DNA from: Deltaproteobacteria bacterium
GTDB lineage: Bacteria; Desulfobacterota; Desulfarculia; Adiutricales; Adiutricaceae
DNA length: 11,788 bases
Reading direction: 5' to 3'
Assembly: GCA_031257955.1 (NCBI GenBank)
Contig: JAIRNQ010000288.1
Span: 1 to 11,788 of the forward strand
Notes under the pieces: generated by a model
What the model was told of the DNA's origin: nothing
Databases searched by the model: none
Seen by the model: the letters and a program-made list of their open reading frames with translations, nothing else
Translations under genes and position numbers: made by a program
Shown: positions 1-5,684 of the stretch, in pieces
Numbering within the stretch: position 1 is the stretch's first letter
How the letters are laid out: each line of letters begins with the position of its first letter

Positions 1-90
1 CCAGCCTTGGCGGCCAAGGCCATTGAGTTTCGCCATGTTGGGCCAGCAGTTATGGGGCCCAGGGCTATCGACTCCCGATTGGCCGCGCCG

Positions 91-115
91 ACCGCGGACT
101 TCGGTCGACCGCGGT
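91..115. other. GC-rich hairpin downstream of nrfH
   Basis: Two 7-bp arms, ACCGCGG (91-97) and CCGCGGT (109-115), are perfectly complementary around an 11-nt middle that can itself fold as GAC-TTCG-GTC. It lies 57 bp past the nrfH stop, reading on the minus strand. No T-tract follows, so it may stabilise the 3' end of the message or be part of a factor-dependent terminator. It is not a convincing intrinsic terminator. Confidence 0.4.
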
Positions 116-140
116 GGGTCCCGTAAGGTCCATAGGCGCG

Positions 141-183
141 GCTTGTGGGCCTTACTGGGGCTTACTGGGCCTTACTGGGGCTT
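141..183. repeat. 10-bp tandem repeat at the nrfH stop codon
   Basis: The unit CTTACTGGG[G/C] occurs three times without a break (151-160, 161-170, 171-180). A degenerate copy lies on the left (141-150) and a partial copy on the right (181-183). The nrfH stop codon (172-174) lies inside the third copy, so the last residues of the protein and its 3' untranslated start are made of repeat sequence. The unit is not a multiple of three, so copy-number change to the left of the stop would leave the protein unchanged. Confidence 0.8.
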
Positions 184-759
184 ATCGCCAATCATGGCTT
201 CCAACCAGTCCGGGGCGGGAGAGGCCGGTATGGGCAGGCCCCCGTAGTTAATCGAAGTGGTGGAAGAGACGGTTGTGTGGGGCGTGTCCCGGTGGCAGTC
301 CCAGCAGGCCTTCTTCTCCCCGGTCGTAACCGACGCGTAGTCCGGGCTCATTTTGGTGAACTCGGTCACCAGCGGGGAATGGCACCTGAGGCAGTTTTCC
401 TGCAAAACTTGGTACGTTCCCTCCCGGGCCCTGATGATCTCCTTGTCCAGGCCCATGGTAAAGGCATAGGCGTGGTAGAGGCCGTCGGTGGCCTTAAAGG
501 CCCACTTTCTCAGGAACTTATCTTGCGGGACGTGACAGTCGTTGCAATTGGTCCAGACGAAGTGGGAACTCTTGGCCCAGGACTGGTAATAGGAACCCAT
601 GACGTGGCAATTTAGACAGGCCTTGGAATCGTCGGACAAATAGGACCAAGACCTTGAGGCGTATAGGGTATAGCACCCCAACCCAACAAAGATTCCGACC
701 AGCCCGAACATGAGCCAAATCCACTTGTAGGTTTTCCAAAGGCTTTTTTGCGAGTCCAT
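172..759 (-). CDS. nrfH: NrfH-like tetraheme c-type cytochrome, quinol dehydrogenase subunit
   Basis: A 195-aa protein of the NapC/NrfH family, which takes electrons from menaquinol in the membrane and passes them to a periplasmic reductase, classically the nitrite reductase NrfA (nitrite to ammonium). An N-terminal membrane anchor spans about residues 11-33. Four CxxCH heme sites follow: C48-H52, C72-H76, C123-H127 and C152-H156. The first has the form CxxCHxM (M54), which supplies the unusual Met ligand of heme 1 in NrfH. K82 and D92 lie in the region that forms the quinol site in the family. The length and heme count fit NrfH better than NapC/NirT, but the latter cannot be excluded without the partner gene. 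The ATG at 757-759 has AAGGAG eight bases upstream (765-770 on the minus strand). No NrfA start is visible in the 171 bp beyond the stop. Expression is probably driven from the AT-rich segment at 780-1045, which holds Fnr/Crp-like palindromes. Confidence 0.88.
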   Translation of the reverse strand: MDSQKSLWKTYKWIWLMFGLVGIFVGLGCYTLYASRSWSYLSDDSKACLNCHVMGSYYQSWAKSSHFVWTNCNDCHVPQDKFLRKWAFKATDGLYHAYAFTMGLDKEIIRAREGTYQVLQENCLRCHSPLVTEFTKMSPDYASVTTGEKKACWDCHRDTPHTTVSSTTSINYGGLPIPASPAPDWLEAMIGDKPQ

Positions 760-849
760 GCGAGACTCCTTACCGTTTACGGGAAAAGGGCGAGAACCGC
801 TTTAGTCGTTTCCGGCCAAAGCTTAAAGCCAAGTCGTCAACGAATAAAG

Positions 850-920
850 TTTATATTGGAAAAAGGATAAATTTTTAGCCTTAAGGCCAATCACGGAAAA
901 TTTTAAGTATGCTTAAAATA
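850..920 (-). promoter_or_regulatory. Probable nrfH promoter region with Fnr/Crp-type palindrome
   Basis: At 900-919 lies a perfect inverted repeat, ATTTTAAG and CTTAAAAT separated by TATG. The core has the 14-bp TTAAG-N4-CTTAA layout typical of Crp/Fnr-family operators, though the bases are not the Fnr consensus. Reading toward nrfH, a -10-like TAAAAA (872-877) sits about 35 bp from the palindrome centre, close to the class II activator arrangement. A second -10-like TATAAA lies at 850-855. Neither has a good -35, which fits an activator-dependent promoter. The regulator encoded at 1329-2024 is the natural candidate, by inference only. Confidence 0.45.
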
Positions 921-997
921 CGTCCGGGAAGGCCAACGTCTCTATATTGTATTAAATTTCTGTCTTTAAAGGGTTATGTTGATTTATTTACGAGTAA

Positions 998-1028
998 ACT
1001 TAAAGTTATTTTCGCCATAACTTTAAGT
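998..1028. promoter_or_regulatory. Perfect 12-bp inverted repeat
   Basis: ACTTAAAGTTAT (998-1009) and its exact complement ATAACTTTAAGT (1017-1028) flank a 7-bp spacer. It shares the CTTAA/TTAAG core with the palindrome at 900-919. It could be a second operator site for a dimeric regulator upstream of nrfH, or an AT-rich hairpin in the tail of the regulator transcript. The stem is AU-rich and has no T-tract on the minus side, so an intrinsic terminator is unlikely. Confidence 0.5.
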
Positions 1029-1106
1029 CATAAATGGAATGATTTTTGACTGCCGACCTCTACGGGCGGCCTAGCCGCTGGCCCAAAAACCAAAGAACCA
1101 AAAATC

Positions 1107-1218
1107 GGGGCCCTTGTGGCCATGTGACCTTGGGGGTCCTGGGGGGCCCTTGTGGCCATGTGGCCTTGGGGGGTCCTGGGGGGCCCTTGTGGCCATGTGA
1201 CCTTGGGGGTCTTGGGGC
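1107..1218. repeat. 36-37-bp GC-rich tandem repeat, three copies
   Basis: A unit beginning GGGGCCCTTGTGGCCATG and continuing TG(A/G)CCTTGGGGGTCCTGG occurs three times. CCCTTGTGGCC starts at 1111, 1147 and 1184. Copies differ at single positions and by one G, and the third copy decays into CTTGGGG. It contains many GGCC tetramers. No function can be read from it. Confidence 0.85.
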
Positions 1219-1263
1219 TAGGCCAGGGAAGCGCGACTTAAAACAACCTCAGGCCATTTTGTC

Positions 1264-1279
1264 AAAAGCGCGACGGCGC
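1264..1279 (-). terminator. Weak terminator-like hairpin after the crp/fnr-type gene
   Basis: On the minus strand GCGC-CGTC-GCGC is followed directly by TTTT, 50 bases past the stop codon. The stem is only 4 bp and the T-tract only 4, so termination may be partial and read-through into nrfH is possible. Confidence 0.3.
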
Positions 1280-1328
1280 GAAAGACTTTATGAATCCCTG
1301 GGCCCAAAGGCCGATTATTTCGCCTGGT

Positions 1329-2024
1329 TTAAAGCTCGTCCCCCTGGGCTTTGGATTTTTGGCCAACCAAAAGCTCAAAATGGTTTTTCCGGTAATTTAT
1401 GGCCCCTTCGGCTTTAAGCTTGGACATCTCGGCGGAGAGGGCGCTGCGTTCGACTGACAGGTAATCGGCTAATCCTTGCCGGTCGTAAGGAATCTCGAAA
1501 ACGTTCGACTGGTATAGCTTGGCTTGCTCGGACAAATATGACAGAAGCTTCTCCTTGGTCGTCCGTTTGGTTACGTGCTCCACCTTGCCGGCCAGGGTCA
1601 TATTGCGCCTGGCGAACAGGCTGACCATGTTGCGGATGAGCATGGTGTGAAAGACGCAGGCCGAGGAACAAGTGGTGATGACCCTCTGGAAGTCAAAGAA
1701 CATGACCTCGACGTCTTTGGCGGCCACCACGCTTACCGGCAAAACGCCCATGCCCCCGCAGACGTAACTTTCGGCGAACATGCCGCCATCGCCTATTTCC
1801 TCGATGGCCTCGCTGTTGCCCCAGGCATCGTCCTTAAACGTAATGACGGTCCCGGAAACGACCAGCCCGATCTCCCGGGCGTATTCCCCGGCGGCGTAGA
1901 TTAGTTCATTTTTTTTGTATTTTCTGAACCTACAGCCGGCGCATTTTACCAAAGCGGCCAACTCTTTTTCCGATATGCCCTGAAACAGGGGCGATTTACT
2001 GAGGGCGCCGATATTGGTTTTCAA
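1329..2024 (-). CDS. Crp/Fnr-family transcriptional regulator
   Basis: A 231-aa regulator with an N-terminal cyclic-nucleotide-binding-like beta-barrel (about 12-115), a dimerisation helix (about 125-155) and a C-terminal winged helix-turn-helix (about 156-218). The recognition region is around residues 187-203 (YLSVERSALSAEMSKLK). The C-terminal half strongly resembles Crp/Fnr-type regulators common in clostridia and other strict anaerobes, with the 'C-x3-C-x-F-H' segment (C119, C123) before the long helix and an Asn-His-Phe near the end. Other cysteines are C28, C31 and C89. This is not the FNR cluster spacing, so an iron-sulfur or heme sensor is possible but not shown. The cAMP-binding signature is not evident. 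The start codon is TTG (2022-2024). No ATG, GTG or other TTG occurs in frame just upstream, GGGA lies nine bases before it, and a promoter about 40 bases upstream supports it. The neighbour nrfH suggests control of respiratory genes. Confidence 0.88.
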   Translation of the reverse strand: MKTNIGALSKSPLFQGISEKELAALVKCAGCRFRKYKKNELIYAAGEYAREIGLVVSGTVITFKDDAWGNSEAIEEIGDGGMFAESYVCGGMGVLPVSVVAAKDVEVMFFDFQRVITTCSSACVFHTMLIRNMVSLFARRNMTLAGKVEHVTKRTTKEKLLSYLSEQAKLYQSNVFEIPYDRQGLADYLSVERSALSAEMSKLKAEGAINYRKNHFELLVGQKSKAQGDEL

Positions 2025-2069
2025 GGTTTTCGTTCCCGTTGGATTTACAACAAATGCGCTGTTTTTAGT

Positions 2070-2099
2070 ATAATACAGTTTTCTTGACGATTAGTCAAG
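2070..2099 (-). promoter_or_regulatory. Sigma70 promoter of the crp/fnr-type gene with overlapping inverted repeat
   Basis: Read on the minus strand, TTGACT (2093-2098) and TATTAT (2070-2075) are separated by exactly 17 bp, placing transcription start near 2063, about 39 bases before the TTG codon. The inverted repeat CTTGAC-N5-GTCAAG (2083-2099) covers the -35 hexamer and part of the spacer. Binding of a dimer there would block polymerase, so repression, possibly by the gene's own product, is a reasonable inference. Confidence 0.7.
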
Positions 2100-2290
2100 G
2101 GAAAATTAATTTATTTTTCGGCGCCCCGGTGGGCCCCGGACCAGGGATCCAACGGGCCGGGTGGCCAGGCCTCGAGGCGACCGAGGAGGCTTTAAAGCGG
2201 CCGGGGCAAGGAGTCGAGCGCGGGACGGGCAATGGCCCCCACGCTCCCCGGGTCCCCGGGGGGTTGGCTTTGGCGGCTAAAGATGGTTAT

Positions 2291-2390
2291 CGTTAGTGAA
2301 GGGGCCTGGCTAAGCGGCCAAGGATCGTTTAGGTGGCAATGGGCGTTAGCGAAGGGGCTTGGCCAAGCGGCCAAGGGGTCGTTTAGGTGG
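2291..2390. repeat. Two-copy direct repeat of about 46 bp
   Basis: The segment 2291-2336 (beginning CGTTAG, ending TCGTTTAGGTGG) recurs at 2344-2390 with a few substitutions and one extra G. The period is 53 bp. Both copies contain AAGCGGCCAAGG. The larger gap 2025-2480 shows nothing else except the regulator promoter; open frames across it are Gly/Pro-rich low-complexity and unsupported. Confidence 0.75.
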
Positions 2391-2601
2391 GTCGTTTTAG
2401 ACCCCGCCCAAGCGCCCGGTGAAGGGTGTTGTTTATGGGGCTATTTTTATGGACGTTAAAGAAGAATATGAATAGAAAAGCGACCAGAAAGGGAGGCTAT
2501 AAAATAATTAATTAATTTTTTTGTGTGAATATTCCTATTTTTTTATATACAAATTCCTCGTCTATATTATTAATATCTTTATTCAACATTTTAAGTATAA
2601 T

Positions 2602-2691
2602 TTAGTTAAAATTTTCAATGCGTTGGAAACCTAACTGTTCAAAAACATGTATCCGTTGAAGGGCTAGGTTCAGAGCTGCCAGTGTGCTTAG
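2602..2691 (-). pseudogene. Short unrecognised coding remnant
   Basis: A 29-codon open stretch between two stop codons on the minus strand reads like genuine protein (central part LNLALQRIHVFEQLGFQRIE) but has no start codon and no upstream continuation. It lies just past the ATPase gene inside the AT-rich island. I do not recognise the family. It may be the C-terminal tail of a deleted gene whose 5' part was replaced when the island formed. The 25-codon ATG frame after it (2512-2589, minus) lacks a ribosome binding site. Confidence 0.35.
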
Positions 2692-2728
2692 CTATATATT
2701 TTTGAGTAATTAATAATAAATATAAGAA

Positions 2729-4444
2729 CTAACAGCAAACAAGATGTATAATTTGATCTTTGTCTTCTATTGTTTCCCATGATATTTTCTCATTCCAAGG
2801 TTTAGAGTAATCCTTATCAAAAGTGAGCAGCCAGCCTTCTGAGGCCAGACACTTGTCCATATAACTTTTAAGCCGTCTAATACTCTCTTCTTGGCTCTTA
2901 TGTCCTTTAATCTTAAGTTTTAGCGGATATCTAATTCCTTTATAAGAAACACATATGTCAGCTCTGAATGTTCCCAGAGCGTATTCTCTTTGGATAAAAT
3001 CAGCGCCGCCATTTAAAACCCTCTGTAAAAAAGCGTACAGAACTAAGTGAGTTAACGCTTCATTTGTTAATACAATTAAATTGTCTTGGATAGTCTCAAC
3101 AATTTCATTATTTAACTCGTTTTGGCTAGATAAATTTAAATTTTTTAATGCAATATTAATACTTGTAAATACTAAACTTTCAATATAATTATTTTGAATG
3201 TACATTTCAGAATTTTCTGACCAATAAATTTGAAAAGCTTTTAATAGAGCGTTCATATCGAGTGATATTCCATCCATCCACTTGTTTCCAAAAGTTATTG
3301 TTATGGCTCTATCTATTTCAGGTTGAATTTTAGTAATTAATGTTCTGACTATAACTTCTTGATAGATCGGATTCGACGGTTGAATTATGGTACCGTCAGT
3401 TGAATTTTTTTTCAAAAGTCCAAGATCTAAAACGTAAGCAACATCGTCATCAGCGATACTATTTGGAAACCCATCTGACCCGATCAGAATCGCTTCAATA
3501 ACTCTTCTTACTCTTGGCTCTTTAAGTCTTACTTTTAGGGAATAGAAATGTGTGTCGTTGCGCAATATCAATGATTGAGCAGCGTCGTCAATAATTTTAG
3601 CGGAAATATTTACAGAATAGTCATTCTTAAGAATAACCTTAACAGTTTGCCTCGCCAAAGCGTTAACCAGCCAAGGTTGCCCTTCGGTCCAGTACCAGGC
3701 CCGTTCTATGGCCCCATCATGAAAAACTTGACCAGTCGCTTCTGTATGTTGGCTATAAAGTTGACCAATCTCATCTTGGGTAAAGTTGGCCAAGGTCATT
3801 CTTTCGGCCACTATGTTAAAGGGGCTGGCTAAATGTTTGCCGGCTGATTGGTTAGACGCTAAATAGTCGCGAATATTACGCGTGCCAACTAAGGCCAGCG
3901 TGCTTGGGAATTTGGATACGGCTGAAAATGAGCGATCTATGTAGCCTTGGCGAATTTGGCGCAGAAAAGTCATAAGGGGGGCGCCAGAAAGACAGTCAGC
4001 TTCGTCAAAAATAACTATGAGTTTTTTATTTAAATTAAGAGATAAATAATTTAAAAAAGTTCTAATTTTAACAGATGTCCCCGCATTAGGCAATGAATCA
4101 TCAGGATAAGAAAGTGTTACAAGTTCTTGAATTCCTGTCATCTTTAAGGCTCTATTGATTTGTTCCGCTATTCTTGTCATAGCTTTATCGTCATCGTCAA
4201 TATTTTGGGTGGCGTCGATAGAACAGTAGAAAGCGTAGTAATGACCGTCAGAGTTGATTTTTTTGACCAATGCCTGTATGAAAGTGGTCTTGCCAGACCG
4301 ACGAGGAGCGTGGAGGATGAAATAGTCTTCATTGGCGATCGTTGCGGCAACACCAGCAAGCCTTGGTAAAACCGGTAGCATGTAATGCTTTTCAGGCACG
4401 CATGGTCCAGTGGTGTTAAAACATTTTGGTGATAGTGTTATCAT
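2729..4444 (-). CDS. P-loop ATPase with C-terminal PD-(D/E)XK-like nuclease domain
   Basis: A 571-aa protein of the bacterial ATPase family that begins with a 'FNTxGPCxPxxHYMLP' signature (here 9-24). The P-loop HAPRRSGKTT (45-54) has Ala in the first Gly position, as is common in this family. Walker B is IVIFDEAD (143-150) and a sensor-like segment lies near ALVGTRNIRDYL (184-195). A winged-helix-like part follows (about 305-370), then the C-terminal domain (about 460-555) with FLQRVLNGG, REYALG and D496, resembling PD-(D/E)XK nucleases fused to such ATPases. The E-x-K step reads K509-L-K511, so the catalytic Glu is replaced by Lys. Function is unknown for the family; roles in mobile-element or defence biology are guesses. 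Base composition is strikingly AT-rich against the GC-rich neighbours, which indicates transfer. Its ATG overlaps the TGA of a 30-codon ORF, suggesting coupled translation. Complete by length, with no frameshift. Confidence 0.85.
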   Translation of the reverse strand: MITLSPKCFNTTGPCVPEKHYMLPVLPRLAGVAATIANEDYFILHAPRRSGKTTFIQALVKKINSDGHYYAFYCSIDATQNIDDDDKAMTRIAEQINRALKMTGIQELVTLSYPDDSLPNAGTSVKIRTFLNYLSLNLNKKLIVIFDEADCLSGAPLMTFLRQIRQGYIDRSFSAVSKFPSTLALVGTRNIRDYLASNQSAGKHLASPFNIVAERMTLANFTQDEIGQLYSQHTEATGQVFHDGAIERAWYWTEGQPWLVNALARQTVKVILKNDYSVNISAKIIDDAAQSLILRNDTHFYSLKVRLKEPRVRRVIEAILIGSDGFPNSIADDDVAYVLDLGLLKKNSTDGTIIQPSNPIYQEVIVRTLITKIQPEIDRAITITFGNKWMDGISLDMNALLKAFQIYWSENSEMYIQNNYIESLVFTSINIALKNLNLSSQNELNNEIVETIQDNLIVLTNEALTHLVLYAFLQRVLNGGADFIQREYALGTFRADICVSYKGIRYPLKLKIKGHKSQEESIRRLKSYMDKCLASEGWLLTFDKDYSKPWNEKISWETIEDKDQIIHLVCC

Positions 4445-4533
4445 TGGATTTTCTTTTCAATATCGGGCAGAGGTTTATCCTCTGTCAGATAACGTTGCGA
4501 CTGTTGGATTTCTTGTGGAGTTAATTTAGGCAT
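4441..4533 (-). CDS. 30-aa small ORF coupled to the ATPase gene
   Basis: ATG at 4531-4533 opens 30 codons ending in TGA at 4441-4443. The TGA overlaps the ATPase start as ATGA, the typical layout of translationally coupled genes. The product begins MPKLTPQEIQQ and contains EDKPLPDIEKK. It is hydrophilic, with no membrane segment. The first 22 or so residues resemble, from memory, the extreme N-terminus of a group of site-specific DNA methyltransferases ('LTPEEIxxxxxxLExxKPLPDKYRFLLF'), after which the match stops. It could be the truncated head of such a gene left at a recombination junction, or a short leader peptide for the ATPase. There is no clear ribosome binding site. Confidence 0.45.
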   Translation of the reverse strand: MPKLTPQEIQQSQRYLTEDKPLPDIEKKIQ

Positions 4534-4568
4534 AAGTGACTAATATAATGTAGGACGAAAATGTTTAA

Positions 4569-4896
4569 ACATATTGGAGTATAGAAGCATTTTTTACATT
4601 ACTTAAACAAAATCTTCGGATCAAACGTTACCTCGGAACTACTGCCAACGAAGTCAAGATCCAACTCTATTCAGCATTGATAGCGGTCCTCCTTACTATA
4701 CTAATCCAAGCCAACCTAAAAGTCAAATGGTGAAATGGTGAATGGCGCTTTTAATCCGTTGAGTTCTCTTCTCGGTGCCCTCCACAACCATAGCTACCTG
4801 ACTGGCTGGTACAACCAGAGCTATAGGCCAATCGCCGAGGCTAAGGGAGCGCCGGACGACAAGCCGCCTGATAAGTCTGGAAAGCTTGAGCCCTGA
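4569..4896 (+). pseudogene. IS4-type transposase, C-terminal fragment with frameshift
   Basis: From 4569 the frame reads SIEAFFTLLKQNLRIKRYLG and on through a hydrophobic segment to TGA at 4731-4733. This is the last-Glu region of IS4-type DDE transposases: E then K seven residues later (the E(6)K spacing) and the conserved K-Q-N-L-x-I-K-x-x-x-G-T. The normal tail of such proteins continues in another frame from 4735 (AFNPLSSLLGALHNHSYLTG) to TGA at 4894-4896, so the gene is frameshifted at a small direct repeat, AAATGGTG, present twice at 4725-4740. A stop at 4566-4568 and the lack of any upstream homologous frame show that the 5' part, with the first catalytic Asp residues, is gone. It is non-functional and marks the right border of the AT-rich island. 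Confidence 0.72.
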
Positions 4897-5452
4897 GCCT
4901 GGCCCATTTTAGGGTCCAAGGGGCGCGCTATCAAAGCCCGGACGGGCCCTGTTTGTCGGATAGCCGGATGGCCTGATTGAAAGATTCTGGGGCACACCTG
5001 AAAGACAGCAAGTACCATGCCGACCAAAAGCGAAAGCCCAGTAAGGGTTTCAGAGTCTGGCCTCCTGGCCAAGGAAAACGCCTGAGGGGCCGACTGGCCA
5101 GTTCCTTGGATGGCGGGATTATAGGGCTCGGCCAGTTCCTTGGATGGCGGGATTATAGGCTCGGCCAGCTCCTTGGATGGTGGGATTATAGGGCTCGGCC
5201 AGTTCCTTGGATGGCGGGATTATAGGCTCGGCCAGGGGTTCGTTTTTCAAATCGGTCATATTAGACCGGGCAGGGTAGCTATTTGGAAGGGTTCCAGAGA
5301 TCCGCCAATTTTTCTTGGACAGCCGTGATATATTCCAATTAAGTAACTTCAAATGGACATTAAATATGGGAAACCTTAAATAACGCTATTATTATTGACT
5401 ATATCGGGATAGGGCCAGACAATCAAGCGGTTTTTGGGGGGTATTTTAGCCC
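4897..5452. other. Intergenic region between the transposase remnant and the rpsB promoter
   Basis: No gene is supported. Open frames on both strands through 4977-5352 are produced by the tandem repeat at 5096-5229 and lack family features. A second promoter-like pair TTGACT (5395-5400) and GACAAT (5418-5423), spaced 17 bp, faces rpsB but is weaker than the one downstream. Confidence 0.6.
5096..5229. repeat. 33/34-bp tandem repeat, four copies
   Basis: Units begin GGCCAG(T/C)TCCTTGGATGG and end ATAGG(G)CTC, at 5096-5129, 5130-5162, 5163-5196 and 5197-5229. A partial GGCCAGG follows. Copies 1 and 3 have GGG (34 bp), while copies 2 and 4 have GG (33 bp). The array therefore looks like a doubled 67-bp dimer. 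Confidence 0.9.
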
Positions 5453-5481
5453 TTGATTTTCGAACGAATCGTTATTATAAT
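5453..5481 (+). promoter_or_regulatory. Sigma70 promoter for the rpsB operon
   Basis: TTGATT (5453-5458) and a perfect TATAAT (5476-5481) are separated by exactly 17 bp. Transcription would start near 5488, giving a leader of about 197 nt before the rpsB start. The -10 lies between two copies of ATCGTTA (5468-5474 and 5480-5486). Confidence 0.75.
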
Positions 5482-5541
5482 CGTTAGGATCGATTGGTGG
5501 TCGGGCTAGTGACCGGGGCCGGTCGCCCTAGCTTTCGCCTT

Positions 5542-5609
5542 CATGGGGTGCCCTTCGGGGTCCGGGCGGGAGATGGCTTAACCCCATGTTTTGGGCCGCG
5601 AGCGGCCCA
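5542..5609 (+). promoter_or_regulatory. Structured rpsB leader
   Basis: CATGGGG (5542-5548) can pair with CCCCATG (5582-5588). Immediately after comes a strong hairpin, TGGGCCG-CGAG-CGGCCCA (5592-5609). In many bacteria S2 represses rpsB-tsf through the leader of its own mRNA. This leader is a candidate for the same control, although it cannot be matched here to the known gamma-proteobacterial motif. Confidence 0.4.
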
Positions 5610-5684
5610 TTATACCGCACCCTCGCCATTTTGAGGTGCCCTTTGGGTATTGGGCAGGGGAGGTTAAACCTTAAGGAGTTTGGC

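Larger units (their letters stand above)
760..1328. other. 569-bp intergenic region between nrfH and the crp/fnr-type gene
   Basis: No gene is supported here. The nrfH-proximal half (about 780-1045) is markedly AT-rich and carries the palindromes listed separately. The distal half is GC-rich with a three-copy minisatellite. The open frame on the plus strand across 1046-1417 is repeat-derived (Gly/Pro/His/Val-rich) and runs into the regulator gene on the other strand. Confidence 0.7.

Noticed and set aside
24..60. Start of nrfA at the left edge on the minus strand
   Set aside because: An ATG frame open to the window edge exists near 36, but it has no ribosome binding site and its dozen residues do not resemble an NrfA signal peptide.
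145..615. Plus-strand open frame over the nrfH gene
   Set aside because: It lies antisense to four CxxCH motifs that are clearly coding on the minus strand, and shows no domain of its own.
1046..1417. Plus-strand frame of 123 codons
   Set aside because: Its middle is a translation of the 36-37-bp minisatellite and its end is antisense to the regulator gene.
2512..2589. 25-codon ATG frame on the minus strand in the AT-rich island
   Set aside because: No ribosome binding site, no recognisable sequence, and such short frames are common by chance in AT-rich DNA.
4821..5072. 83-codon minus-strand frame
   Set aside because: Overlaps the transposase tail on the other strand and shows no family features.
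5096..5229. CRISPR array
   Set aside because: The 33/34-bp units are directly adjacent with no unique spacers, and no cas gene is present.
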